64,000 nucleotides of DNA. Origin: Datnioides undecimradiatus (lineage: Eukaryota > Chordata > Actinopteri > Lobotiformes > Datnioididae). How positions within the stretch are numbered: position 1 is the first letter of the stretch; each line of letters starts with the position of its first letter. Location: the NCBI GenBank assembly GCA_008933995.1, contig WARS01000038.1, forward strand, positions 4,054,510-4,118,509, read 5' to 3'. Position numbers and translations under genes: made by a program. The notes beneath the pieces are model-generated. The model was not told the origin of the DNA. It made no database searches and saw only the letters and a program-made list of their open reading frames with translations. Below are positions 13,501-25,930 of this stretch, one piece after another.

Positions 13501-16500
13501 TGCCTCACAGTTTCTTCTCATGTTGACAGTCGAGGCGTTAATATTCATCCTCCTGCTGTTTTCATCCCCGCGCACGGAGACGCCGTTTGAACGCCTCAAC
13601 TGTAAAACGAAATGGAAATGTATAACCTGTCATTCTGTGCAGCCAACATATAGTCATCTGGCTGTGTGTGGGCATGTGGCATAACCCACCCACCCTCAAC
13701 ACACACACACACACACACACGCACACATTGAGACTTGCATACACACAAACACCTTTCTTTCAGCATTTATAACTCTCCTGGACTCCCGAAACTCTGTTTG
13801 CAATTTAAGGTCGCAAATTAGAAGCGTAAGTCATCTGTTTCCCATAATCCTCCTGTCAGACCAGGAGCTGGCTGGCCCCCCACATACACACCGGGACTGA
13901 ACTGCGCACACACACGCGCGCGGCGTCATATCACATACACACAGCTACGCAAGGATTTACTTGGATATTCATGCTTGTGCACGAAGCAGCGCGCGCTGAA
14001 AATCACACACAGATTTGAGTTTTTCTCTCTTGAGTTTTAAGTGTCTCTCTTTTTCCTCAAGAGCGCTGATCAAAATGGCTACAGTTAGCAGGAACTTCAA
14101 AAAACCCTGAAGCGCGGCGCGAAAAGACGCAATCCCCCTCCCCGACCACCACCCACAGCGACTGCAGTGCCCCTTTGCGGAGACGCTACCTGCCCCGGTG
14201 TTGTGACAGTTAGTGTGGGGCAATTTCATTAATGCCAACAACTTTATTTATACAGGCAGATTGGAAGAGACACCTTTACGATTCAGTTATCAGTAAAGTA
14301 TGAAGAAGTATAATACGGCTCTCACGCAGGGAATGCCAATCAAGTTATTATATTGTACGTGTTTATACTTTAGTTTCTTTAATGTGCAAGATTTAAGTCA
14401 AACACAGCATCTGCTCTTTCAATAACAGTCGATAAAGAAAAAAAAGATTTTATTTCCAGCTGTAGCGGTGGTGTATTTGCAGTGAAGAAGGGAAAAAAAA
14501 AACAAACCAGGAGCTCTGGTTCATCATGGATTCATCTGCCCGGGTGTTTACTTGACATAACGTCAGATAGCTGCAGTGTGTAAACACTCGTGATTCTTAA
14601 TACACTGAACGACTCTTTAAACTGTCAAGCTTCCAATTTAACGTATTACAGGGTACCGCAGTAATCTGCAGAGGTTAATACTGTGTGTTTATCTGGGCCT
14701 TTCTGCAGTGTGTGAATCTGACGCGCGACTGTGTGTGAGCGCGTCTCCGTGTGTACTTGTGTGTACGTGTGGCAGCGGCGGCTGTGTGTGTGTGTGCGTT
14801 TTTCTGGGCGTTAAGCGAGTGCCTTTTGTTTTTCTTGCGCGCTCTTACGCGCATACCTTTGTGCATGCGTAACAGTGGCTTGTTCGGCGTGTGTGTGATA
14901 ATGCAGCAGCTTTTTGCCTTGTGTGTATTTGTGGATATATGCTGTGTGTGTGTGTGTGTGTGTGTGTGTGAGAGAAACCCCGGCAAAGGTGACGTGTCCT
15001 ACATGTTCACTGACAGCTTTATAGGCTCTGTGGCTCGGCTTGGGGAACAAGATTATGGGAAAGGAAACACACACACACACATACACACACTGACACATTC
15101 GAGCTGGCTATTGTCCCAGATACTATAGTCAGGTGAGGTCCAAGGTTCAGTGCTCATATTATTAACAGGGACAAGCTGGCGCCCAGTAAACACACCTACA
15201 ACTTACTCAAGTGGAAAGCTGAATTGTTGAGGGTCAAGAGAGGTCGAATGGGGTCGAGTCCGTTGCTGTAATTATCTGAGTGGACAGCCGGCTGAACCGC
15301 AGGGTCCTGAGAACTGGACAAAATGTGTTTGGAATAGGCTTTTCATGCTCTGTTTCAGAGCGACTTGACACCAGGCGTGCGCTGCAGAGCTTTATCTTTC
15401 AGCTCCTCGTTGGGCTCATGTCTCCAGGTGACGAAAATTTCATTCTCACCACATTACGTCATTGAGGCGCTTGGACGTGTGAGACTCTGAGCTCATTTTT
15501 TTTTGTTTTTTTGGGTGAAAGACTGAGCGTGAAGCAAATTTTGGAACCAAAAATTGGCCTTTTGCAGCTCGCTTTTCTCCAGCTCATGCACGTGAGCATC
15601 TCTGCATACATCGTTAGACGCGGGAGTCTACAGGTCGTCGAGCAGACGCACACACCGAGCCTCGAAAATGAAGATAATTGTTTGATCCGGCTTCCTGGCA
15701 GGAGGCAGGTTCAGATGTTGATGAAGTGCAGCTGTAAAGCTTCGACTTAAGCTACTTGAAACATTTTCAACTTTGGCTTAATTCACACCACTGAGAGCAA
15801 ATCCTTTTGCTTCTTTCTCCTGACTTGTTCAGTGTGAACAAGTCATTTTTAAATATGATCAGACCCAGACCTAAAGAATCAGCTACAAATGTCTAAGCAT
15901 TAATGAGTAGCAGTAGATTGATGTGGATGCCTATCTGCAGCTGTGTCTTCATGGTCTCTGAGCTAAAGAAGAACACACACCTTCTCTGTAACCCTCTGAC
16001 TTTATTCTGGTGGTTTCTTGTAATTACGTAAATTAAATAGGGTTAGTTCACTGTTGCGCTTCTAACTAATTCACTTTAGAAGAGCATTGGATAAATGCAT
16101 GAACTCTAAATTTAATATACAGATGTCTGGGGGAAAAAAAAAAAGAAAAAAGTTCATTTCAGTCAGGTCCACTTTCACAGTTTTGAAACCGGGAATGGCC
16201 ACATGCTTCCCATTTTCTGCTCGGCATCCAAGAAACTCCAAGAGGGAGTGTTTGGACATCCAAAATTTCTGACCAGGTGCGTGACACAAATGGGAAGACA
16301 ATTAAACGGACACAGTGTGGATCTGCGGTCCTTGGTGGACGATTTAGGACCATTTGGGGGCTCGACTGTTCATCCAACAACATACCAAAGGAAGAGAACA
16401 GGTTCACTGTAAATATCAACTTGAGTCCCACATCTGCAGATGTAAATGTAAGTTGAACCTGGGGATAAACAGGAGAAACCCCACATTGTCTGACTAACAA

Positions 16501-16779
16501 CATCCTCGCCATCAGTGCGGTAGCTTCAGCCCGCACAGCTCTGTGTACTGTAGGCCATTACCGTAGGACTTGGACATCAGTGATATCTGTCAGAGATTGG
16601 ACATAATGGCTTTAGACCCTGTCTCATGGAAATCTACATCTCACCGCTGTTAACCCCATAAGAAACAAGAAAAGCATTTGACTGCAGCGGTTGGAACTCC
16701 TAATTAGGTTGAAGTAGGTCTCTTTGAACCGACGGTGTAACAGAAAAAGCAAAATGTGAAACATTTTCGGCCTCATTAT

Positions 16780-17130
16780 AAGTTATCTAAAAGGCAAGGG
16801 CTCGTGATAATGAGGGCCATCCAGTGGGATGCGATGCGGTGGGAAGAGAGTGCCTAATTGTGTCAAATGGCTGGAAGTATTTCACTTTGAATTATGGGAG
16901 AAAAGGGAGAAAAATAAAGCAGAGACGCACAACACAGCGGACACAGTAGGCAGCATTAGTGTCAGGAAATAAATGAGGTACTATAGGAGCTATAAGTGTG
17001 TGCATTTATTCAGCACGGGGTGATTTAAAGGCTGTTGTGTGTCTTACACTTTGTCAAAGATGCACCTCTATGTAACGCCGCAATATTGGCAAACAACATA
17101 CATCTAATTTAGTTAGTCCACAGGCAAAAT
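16780..17130. promoter_or_regulatory. Enhancer-like non-coding block (desert)
   Basis: Unique, AT-balanced block with gtgataatgaggg, gcctaattgtgtc, ctttgaattatggg and gcagcattagtg. No simple repeat and no good ORF. Confidence 0.3.
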
Positions 17131-17639
17131 TAGGTGTTGCTGCTTTCAACTGGAAACGCCAACTTTCCCCAGGTATTTTTATTTTCTTTGTCTTGTTTTA
17201 AGAAATGGGGCGCACGAGGTCTTAACGAACACATTGGCTGACAGTAGGTGAACATCTCTGCCTTCAAGGGGCGAATTCACCTGAATCAGACCACAGTAGC
17301 CCGTCCCTCTGAGAATCAGCCAGCGTCTTGACACAATGATGCTGAATTTATGCTGTAAAAGCCTAAAAAAATGACATTTGAGCTACATACAACCAAGGGA
17401 GTGTTTGCCATTTAAAACTACTGACTGCAAATAATGAAAACATCAATGAAAACGCACTCAACATTATAAAAGAATGAAAAATACAAACAGAAGAGGAACT
17501 ATTAGCCTCGTGTTTGGTGCAATGCACGCAAAAATAGATTGGCAGCCTCATACAACATAGAGTGTGGAGACACATATGCAAAATGAAATCACAAGTGCTC
17601 AAAAAGCAGCAGTCTGACACCTACGTGGAGGCAAATATG

Positions 17640-18120
17640 GCCGCCGCGCCTCCCCTCATTGGCGGTAATGGTAGCAGGCTGCACCAGTAAACCATGCCTT
17701 TGAGCAGTAATTCCAAATCAAGACAAGAGGTTAAGAGGGTGGGGTGGTGGTGGTGAGGAGGGAAGGAGAGGGTCTCGTTGGCGAGATGAGAGAGGAGACG
17801 TCGCTCTGACAAAGGATGAATACCTTGTTCTCACTAGCTGACAGCCACAATAGAGCAATCATCACCAATCTGCCTTGTCGGCCGATACACATCACAATGC
17901 GCCTCTTGAAAAGGCTCATTTCAGCGACAGGAGTTAAAGTGCTTCATACAGGTGACAGTCGATAGGCCTCGCCATCTGCATTTCAAAGCTTCCCCGTCTC
18001 GTCGGCGCGAGGACGGGCGCTCGGCTCTCAGCGGCTTTGCAGATCGCTGGTTCTGATGAGGCCGGCGAAGCTGGCAGCGGTCCTCCTCTCCCTCGCCAGA
18101 GAGTCCTAGTTTATTTTGCC
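17640..18120. promoter_or_regulatory. Enhancer-like non-coding block (desert)
   Basis: Unique sequence, especially 17800-17990, with cacaatagagcaatc, caggtgacagtc (E2-box) and gagttaaagtgc. A (GGT)n-like patch occurs at 17735-17755. Confidence 0.3.
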
Positions 18121-19129
18121 TTGTTTCCTTGATTTGTCCAGGACCAAAACAATCTTGTGCACCTGAGCTTTTACAACAATGATTATGCAGTTATGAAGGT
18201 TTGCATGCAACTGCTCCAGTCACTGAGACTGGGTTCCTGCTTTTCCTACAACTCATCTCGACCACTTTACCGACAGTTTGCCCTCTTTACCCCAGCTTCT
18301 GAATCAAATGAGCCCTTGTATTACCTATAGGAAAATGCATGAAGGCATCCTGCTTTTCTAGTTTGAGGATTTTGGAGCCTTCTTGTGAAATCTATCACAG
18401 AAGATGTTTGATGTTTAAATAAAATGCTTCACTGAAGCCCGTAACCCTTTTATTTACTGCTTCCTAGTTCCTTATGGCTGGTTTGGTTTGATGAAGTGTC
18501 TTTGTTTTGTCGCTCGTCACAGCCCACCTGTTGTCCCAATCATACACTTAAGACACACCTGCTGAATGAATGTGCAAAGGGTCGGGCTTGTGCATTTGTT
18601 CCTGCTTTGAACCCCCAAATTCAGGCCTGTTTAAGTGTTTTAATGAGCACCCGCAGCATTACACTCAGCTCTTCAAACGTAAGTCTCTGAAGTTTGCTTT
18701 TATTCACATATGAACGAACTTATGTCATCCAGGGGCAGGGACCGTAACGAAACTGGCAACACTTGCTGTTACACTGTGAACCCTCCCATTCTCTGGGCTG
18801 CCTGCCGATACAGAGAAGCTGAAGAGTTTGGTATTAGATCACTGTACTAAAACTGGTTCTGCGTGGGGTTTTTTTTCCCTTTTCTGCGCTGAGAAGAAGT
18901 CGTTTTCATGACCGAACCGTCCTGAGACACAGCTCACTCCAGGAATCTCCTGTCTAGTAGTTAATCATTCATTGGTATCGATCAGCCCCTCTGATATTTT
19001 GCTCAATTTGTGCGATGAAGCAGTAAAATTCTCTTTTAATCTTATTTTTTTTTTTTAGTTTGTTTATATTTTTGGCTTCCAGCCCCTCTGGTAATAATGC
19101 TCGATGGGAGTACCTGCTTTAATACCATT

Positions 19130-19420
19130 CAGATCTGTTATTTTGGTACCGCACATGCTGAGCTGTTCGGACGGGGCTCCATAACATAATACAGTGCCTC
19201 AACGCAGAGTTCGGTGAGTGATCTGTGTCCCAGCTCTGTGAATTCCCTTAAGTTTGACATGTATCCAGCCTTGTGTAAATATTCATTAAATTTGCCTCTT
19301 TATTGGGAGCCGTTTTGCTCATGGAATATATTTTTTTGGACAAGCTATCAGCCTGTATAGCCTGCGTTAAATCTAAAGGAGCTTTCTACGGCCAATCCAA
19401 ACACATTTGGTCATGTCTTT
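19130..19420. promoter_or_regulatory. Enhancer-like non-coding block (desert)
   Basis: Unique block with ataacataatacag, taaatattcattaaatttgc and ctttattggg (inverted CCAAT). The ATTA-rich texture resembles conserved non-coding DNA. Confidence 0.3.
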
Positions 19421-22329
19421 GAAAAACATTACCTCTTACAGATATATAGTATTCCAGACCAGTGGGGAATATGGGTAAACATTAAACTGTATAGCTCTGA
19501 GAAGAGTGCTAACCGAGCCAGCGATGCTCTGGTGGAATTACCCTGTATCCAAGAGATCGACCTCTGAGGATTTGGGATGTTGAGCTTTCCCTCCTCGTTC
19601 AAACGTGCACAGGTACTCGTCATGCAGCATTTGGTGAAATCCAAGCCGCCGGACTGTTAGGGCGGCGGTTTATTTCACATGACGTACAGCGTGCTGTCAT
19701 GAAAATTCAGCTTTTATTTCATTTTGTGATTATTTTGGGAGGATTCCACAGGACACGGCACAGAGAAGAAAAAAAAAAAAAAAAGGGTGGGAAACCAAGG
19801 AGCTCCAAAAGTTAAAAATGTACGGCTCGCAGTCGGCATTCCAGTTTATCCCAGAGCTGCTGGACGATGGTGAGGGTCCTGGTGCACACTCCGAACCAGT
19901 GCCACAAAATTACAAACATGCCAGACTTGAGCTTTTGCCTGATCGTAATGTCCACACAGTTTTGGCCACATGGTGCATCTCATTGTAACACTAGAAATTC
20001 GATGAACCAAATTGCCTGTCTCCATCAATAAAGTGGATATAAATCAGAAACTTATGAGACATCACCTTCACTTTAAAATCCCAAGGAAAAACAAAACATC
20101 ACATTTTGGCCGGTGGCGATGAGCTGGGATCCGTCCAACCGGAAAAGACGCCCAACAACCATGTAAACATTCAGTCATACAGCGAACCTGACAGCAGTAA
20201 AACTACACTTTTTCTTTATTTCTTTAGAACAGTTGCTTTTGTTTGAGAGCAAACACGTGCAAACCAAAAAAAAAGAGAGAAAGAAAGTAACTCATGCTTT
20301 TTGGTCCCCTGTCCGTTCTCCACCTGCAGCTCACAGCGGTGACATCATGGATTACCTCACCATGAGAACATGTTCACCAGGGACGTGGCCTACATGCCGA
20401 CACTGGACTCCGTCCCGGGTCGCCCTGGATGGATGCGGCTTGTCGCATCTCAATCCCTCCTGCAGGAAGCTTCACCGCGCTGCGGACATAAATCAGACGG
20501 AGTAAGTGGACTCAGTAACTGACCATCATAAACTGCTCTCACGTACTTAAACAAACACACAGGACATGCTATCCTCCTGTGCTGTGTTAAGCTGCAGCCA
20601 GGAGAGCTTTTTACAGTCCTCCTGTAAATGTAGGGAACCGATGTTTTCAATTAAAATCGACTCAGAGGTGAGTTCCTACCCTCGGCGCGTAAACCAACCC
20701 TTAATAAGTTTTCACCGAGTCGTATCTCTCGAGTTGTGAAGAAATACGCGCTGTGAGGTGAAGGCGCTGAGGTCGGCCACACACGAACGGGTCCAGCTGC
20801 GTGGGGAGGTGAAGGTTTGATGTTAGCTTTGGGAGGATATACTCCCGCTTGTGTGAAGTGAACTCACAAACTGGCGGCTCTTAATCCAACGTTCCCCGAT
20901 CATGAGAGGTTCAGCAGAGACACAGTTCTGTTGATCCCTGAGACACTGAGGCCAGAAGTATCTGCAGTCACCAGCTTCTTTCTCTCATCAAGCCTGTTTT
21001 ATTATTAGCTGTGGTTTTTTTAACTCCATCAGTTTGGTGAAGTTCAACTTGCTTTATAGTCGACTGGAAGAGGAATCAGTCCACAGGGATCATCAGACGT
21101 AAATATGTAGAAATACAACGGGAGACAGTGGTTGTAAATTTGATAGAGTGAACAAAATGTAAATGGATTAAAGGGAGAACAGTAAAATGATGAAATTTAA
21201 AGTATAGATGTAAAATGCATGAAGCCAAAGCCCGGCTAAAAAGCAGGTTTTAGGTTTCCGCGCTCTCTCTTTTGCTTTCCTTCCCTCTCACAGTGAGCTT
21301 CCCACCAGCTCCTAACCTCTGGTTCCCGCATGCTTTGCCTACTTTCCGTGTCAGTTCTTATACAGTGAAGAGGGGATAGAGAGCTGGGAGGAGGAACGCC
21401 CCTGAGTTGCGCCGGTGCAGAGTTTTCTCCGCCGCTTGTCACTGATTCACATGACCTCAGAGTGACTGCTACAGCGGGAGTTGTCTTTTGACGGAGCTGG
21501 CGTTCGTCTATGAAAAGTTAAAGTCACTTCTAAATGTCATGCACTTCTGAAACACACACACACACACACACACACACAGCGATGTTTCATATTTTATGCA
21601 GAGGTGGGTCTGCCCTTAACGTGCCTGCATAATGCATTCAGAGAGGACCAACTGAGTCTTTGTAGTAGTTAAGTTCAGGATTTGGACAAGTTTGAATCCA
21701 AAGCCAAACACAGACGCTTGTCCTGGTCTGTGTTTCCATGGAAACAACTTTAGCCAAACCTTGCACAGGTGTGACCTGACACACGTATGTAAAGAAAGCA
21801 CACTGAACACATAGTACAGGCACATCTATGGCAGAAGGCAGAAGGAGCACAGAGGACACAACCTTTTGTCCTCAACAGCAGCTGCAGCATTGCAGTTCTT
21901 TGTTTTCTAGATTTCCCTGTTTTAGCAGAGTAACATTGATTAGATGACGGTTCAGACATTTTTTAGGCTGATAAAACCTTGCGAAAACACGACTGGATAA
22001 ACTCAGAAACACAGACTTGCAGTTTTTCAGGCTCGTGGAAAAACCTGACATTTCCACAATACGAGGTTTCCACCTGACAGCGAGGGTGTGTTCACCTTTG
22101 ATAACCAAACAGGCATCAAACAGACACAGCCCGCCTGTTTTCGACTGCATTCATCACCCTGAAAGCGTGTCTCCACCATCCTGCCGTCAGCTTTCACCTC
22201 TGCAGCCCGAGTCAAGACTGATGTTATTACCTTATCAAAGGTGGAGGTGTCTGCAGCCCCGGGGGGAAACGAAAGAGAGACCAGGAGAGAGGAGGTGGGA
22301 GGGGTGGACGGTTTCCTTTGACTGGCTGG

Positions 22330-22560
22330 CAGCCGACGGGACACCAGGCGTATTTATCCCTCGCCGCCGGCTTATCAGCGGGGCCTGTAAATCTACCTGA
22401 CAGGTCTTTACAGGTGCCGTTAATCCCGCTGATTCAATTCATTTTGCTAACTGCTCGGATGCGGCCTCTCTCTGCAGGGAAGATCAAACCCTCGCTCCAT
22501 TCTCGCCGAGCTAGTTTGTGTTGTCCTCGTGATGGAAAGCCAAATCCACTCTCTCTAACG
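22330..22560. promoter_or_regulatory. Enhancer-like non-coding block (desert)
   Basis: Unique block with gtatttatccctcg, ggcttatcagcg (GATA), ctgacaggtctttacaggtgcc and gttaatcccgctgattc. The CAGGTG here is also a ZEB/SNAIL-type site. Confidence 0.3.
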
Positions 22561-24011
22561 TGGAGATGAAAGGTGTAATGCAGCCTCCGTGGCAGTCAGA
22601 TTATTCCTCCAAACATGTTTGTGCTTCTTTATTTGCTGCACACTGGGTTTCGCTTTTTCTAACTGTTATTTACAGAGGAGGGATTTGCTGTGCAGGTGTG
22701 CAGCTTTTCAGCGAGGCGCTCCTACACGCTGCCGTTTATTTGTACCTCGGAGCCGCTCAGTTTAACTTCATTTCTGCACCGCGCACCTTGAAAGGTGCCG
22801 CTGCTGAGAGACGATCGCGTTCGTTCCGTTTCTCACCTGTTTGTGTGGCTTTTTAGGGCTCTGTCAAGCTGATAATCAAACTGGATTCCCATTTAGTTTT
22901 GCAGTAATAATAATAACAACAATAATTTGCAGTATACACAAGACCCAGGTTCCTCTTATTGCTACTCGTCTTGGCTAAGAGGCCCCTGCAGCCCCAGGGC
23001 CGAGCACCCTGAGCTTCAGAGGCAACTGCAGTCCCATCTAACGGTTGGAGAAGAGGGTGGTGCAGACATCCTTTTAGACTTTAGATTATTTCAGTTGCTT
23101 AAGTAGGAACTCAGAGATATGAAACCCAACTTGGACGTCCTGCCTCTCTCCCCGCAGAAAGTTGTTTTTCCAAAACGTATTTTTCGCTGTTTCTTTTTCA
23201 CTATCAGCGGCCTGTCAGACGGTGCACTGCAGTGTCTCAGTCTTAGTTCACAGTACATCCACAAGTCATGGGAAACGTGGATGACAAAGGAGGAGGAGCA
23301 AGATTTGAACCGATGAACAGGATCACTGACAAACACAAGGTGGACAAAGCTTACAGTTCTGTCGCTTTAAGTCCCGACCGCTGCACGGTCAACCTTTTAA
23401 CGTCATTCCAAAAACAGACCATAATGACATTAAGTAATAATCCGACACTTGAGTGATCTGCAAAGCAGCATTTCCCTTCATGTGTCTCACTTCAAGAGAG
23501 GACGGAGGTCATGCACAGCTGCAGAACAGCAGCCTTGCAGCTGTCTCGGTCAAGGACAGGCAGAAGGAACAAGGCGGTTTTGAAGTGAGACTGCAGACAC
23601 ACGGCGCTTCTGTCCTTTACCTCAGCTCGCTCCGTGAGGGCTTGCTGAGCTCAGGCGTTTTGAGCAGAGCCTTCCCCCGATCACACAGCTCAGATTCACA
23701 CTGCAGTAATAACCTTTGTCTGCCCATCGTACCGTACTCTCACACTTCCTTCCTAAATGCAGGTCCAAGCTTCCAGTCAGTGATTCTCCAAGGCCTTTTT
23801 TCCTCATCTTGAGAAGGCCACTCGGCGAGGAAAAACAAGAGTAGATTGAATCTTGGCAGGTTTGCATGTTTCAACGGAGCAGTCACCTCCGCCCGGCTTC
23901 CTGCTGCAAACATTAAGCACCAACCTTATCGTTTCCTAGCGGTGATTAGGCCACTTCCTGGTGACTGCATCGCAGGTTCAAGTTCATTTATGCTTTGCTG
24001 TGCCTGTAGAC

Positions 24012-24060
24012 CAGCGTTTCTCAGCCTTTTGGTGAGTCATGATGCGCCGTCTACTTTGAA
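24012..24060 (+). mobile_element. Possible hAT-type terminal repeat fragment
   Basis: The stretch starting cagcgtttctcagcctttt resembles the CAGtGgTTCTCAacCttt termini shared by many hAT non-autonomous elements. No matching second end was found within a few hundred bases, so at best this is a solo remnant. Confidence 0.25.
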
Positions 24061-24673
24061 GTAAAAGATCAAAATGATTACCTTTTAGAGTAAACATGAC
24101 TAATTGGCGCTTATTATCTCATGATTTACGTCTCTAAAGCCATCAGTGGACTTTTCAGATGCATATGCTGCATGCTCATGTCTGACTTTTGACTGAAGTT
24201 TGAAATCTGATCATAAATACCCTTTCCTGCGTTAACTGAACTTTCTGGGTGGTTTCCCAGTGAAGATTTGCCCACAGCGCCAACTGCAGTGCCGAAGTGT
24301 GATGGCAGATGAGCATACAGCGTCACTAATAAAACACGGGCACGTTACACACGGAAAAACAGCACTTACCCGTCACTGGTTGCACAAAATGCATGCAGAA
24401 AGATTAAACAGCACCAGTGTCAGACTTGCGTCAACATCCAGAACAGTTTGGATAACAGTTTATGATGCCTTTAAGTTTAAATTGAAAGAAAATACATTGG
24501 CAGAGGCGCATGTTTAGAGCAGTGGGCATTTGGTTTGTGCTATTCATAATCTTTCCTTAGCAGCAGTTTGGGATACCGAAGGATGTATTGGTTTGTTGTT
24601 AAAGAGACTTAACGAATATCTTCATTTGGTTGTTATAAATGTTATAAATGGAGGGAGGAGAGTGCCGTCAATG

Positions 24674-24755
24674 CTGGGTTTTAAACCGGCAACCTTCGGC
24701 TCACAGACCTGTGTGTCAAACCTCTGGCCCATCGCTGCCCCCTCTGCGAGCTGTT
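24674..24755 (-). mobile_element. tRNA-derived SINE fragment
   Basis: Read on the minus strand it runs gggggcagcgatgggccaga ... tctgtgagccgaaggttgcc ggtttaaaa. This is the pattern of fish tRNA-like SINE heads, with an A-box-like start and a B-box-like ggttgccggtttaaaa. It is too degenerate for a working tRNA: no cloverleaf closes and the T-arm consensus GGTTCGAnnCC is broken. Family name not determined. Confidence 0.5.
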
Positions 24756-24908
24756 TTCCTGTGCTGTCTCCCCGTCTCTGATGGGACGTCCTCTCGCCGG
24801 CTCAGAGCTGCGAGGGGCGTTTATCTCTGACCCGCAGGTTCGGCCCCGCTGTCTCAGCTGCCAAAACAGTCCCATTCAACATTGTGCTGAGTTCATCAAT
24901 GCTCCGCT

Positions 24909-24946
<38 letters not shown>

Positions 24947-25719
24947 GCATACACACAGATACACGCTGCAAAAAATGTCCACCATGAAATGTCTGAGATT
25001 TTTTGATTTTTTTTTTCAAATGTCTGTGTCATCTCTGCTTCCGAAGTTTGACCTTCTGCAGGTGGCGCTCTCTTCTTCTCTGATCAGCTCTGTTGGCTAA
25101 CATCGCTCGTGCCAAACAAACCAAAAATTAGAGATGCCTCGCGGGTATACCGTAGGTCGTGATGACTCACAGAAAAATCATATTACAGATTTAAATCGTG
25201 AAACTAAAACCAGACATTTAATTTGCAGTTTTAATTTAATTTTTTTTTATTTTCTTTCATTTTTTTCTTAACAAATGATCCTGTAATGCTGATATTTTTT
25301 GTAGTGCAGCTATAAGACACACACGTGCGCACAACACCCCCACAAACCCCAGGCAGGAAAGAACAGGACAACCTCAGCCCGTTTGGCTGGATATCTGGGG
25401 ACCTCTATGACAACTCCCACCCCCTCCATCGCCTAGTGCCTATCAACCTCCGACAGGTCAGGTCCTCACACACATACGCAGAGGTCCCCAACCCGCGACC
25501 TCTCCCCTGTCACAACTGTCACTTGACTTCAGCGAGCAGAAACCCCTTTTATCAGAAAACCTGAAGCGCTGCTCTGACAAAGCCGAGGAACTGCCAGAGA
25601 CTGACCCCTGTGTATATTTAGCAGCAGCTTGGCAGTCGCCCATCCCAACTGTCGAGGCTGTCAGAGCCTCGCGTGCACACCGGCCTCCCCTCCTCCCCCC
25701 ACCTCAGTTTGATCATGTA

Positions 25720-25930
25720 GAAAGGGAGTCGCATGAAGCGCTCTTTTAATTGCGTGCGTTCAGGTAAAGTCATGTTTTTGAAACAATTAACACCTCAGCC
25801 ACGCTTTACATTTGAATGACGACTCTTTTCGGCGGTAACACTGCATTACTGGTCCATGCCGGACCTTGTTTCCCTCATGTGAGGTAGCAGTAGTCACATC
25901 AGAGCCCAAATAAAGTCTAATGCCGGTTAA
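25720..25930. promoter_or_regulatory. Enhancer-like non-coding block (desert)
   Basis: Unique block with ctcttttaattgcg, gaaacaattaacacctc, acatttgaatgacg and gcccaaataaag. No repeats inside. Confidence 0.3.

Larger units (their letters stand above)
13401..20000. other. Gene desert; simple repeats and unique sequence
   Basis: No exon recognised. Arrays: (AC)n at 13699-13727, (AC/GC)n at about 13906-13922, (GT)n at 14943-14970 and (AC)n at 15067-15081. A runs lie at 16134-16150 and 19769-19784. GT-rich DNA at 14,700-14,970 gives spurious open frames on both strands. Confidence 0.7.

Noticed and set aside
14690-15128. Overlapping open frames of 95-125 residues on both strands
   Set aside because: Translations of GT/AC-rich DNA giving CVCVC and HTHTH runs.
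24674-24755. tRNA gene on minus strand
   Set aside because: Only SINE-like A- and B-box remnants; the cloverleaf does not close.
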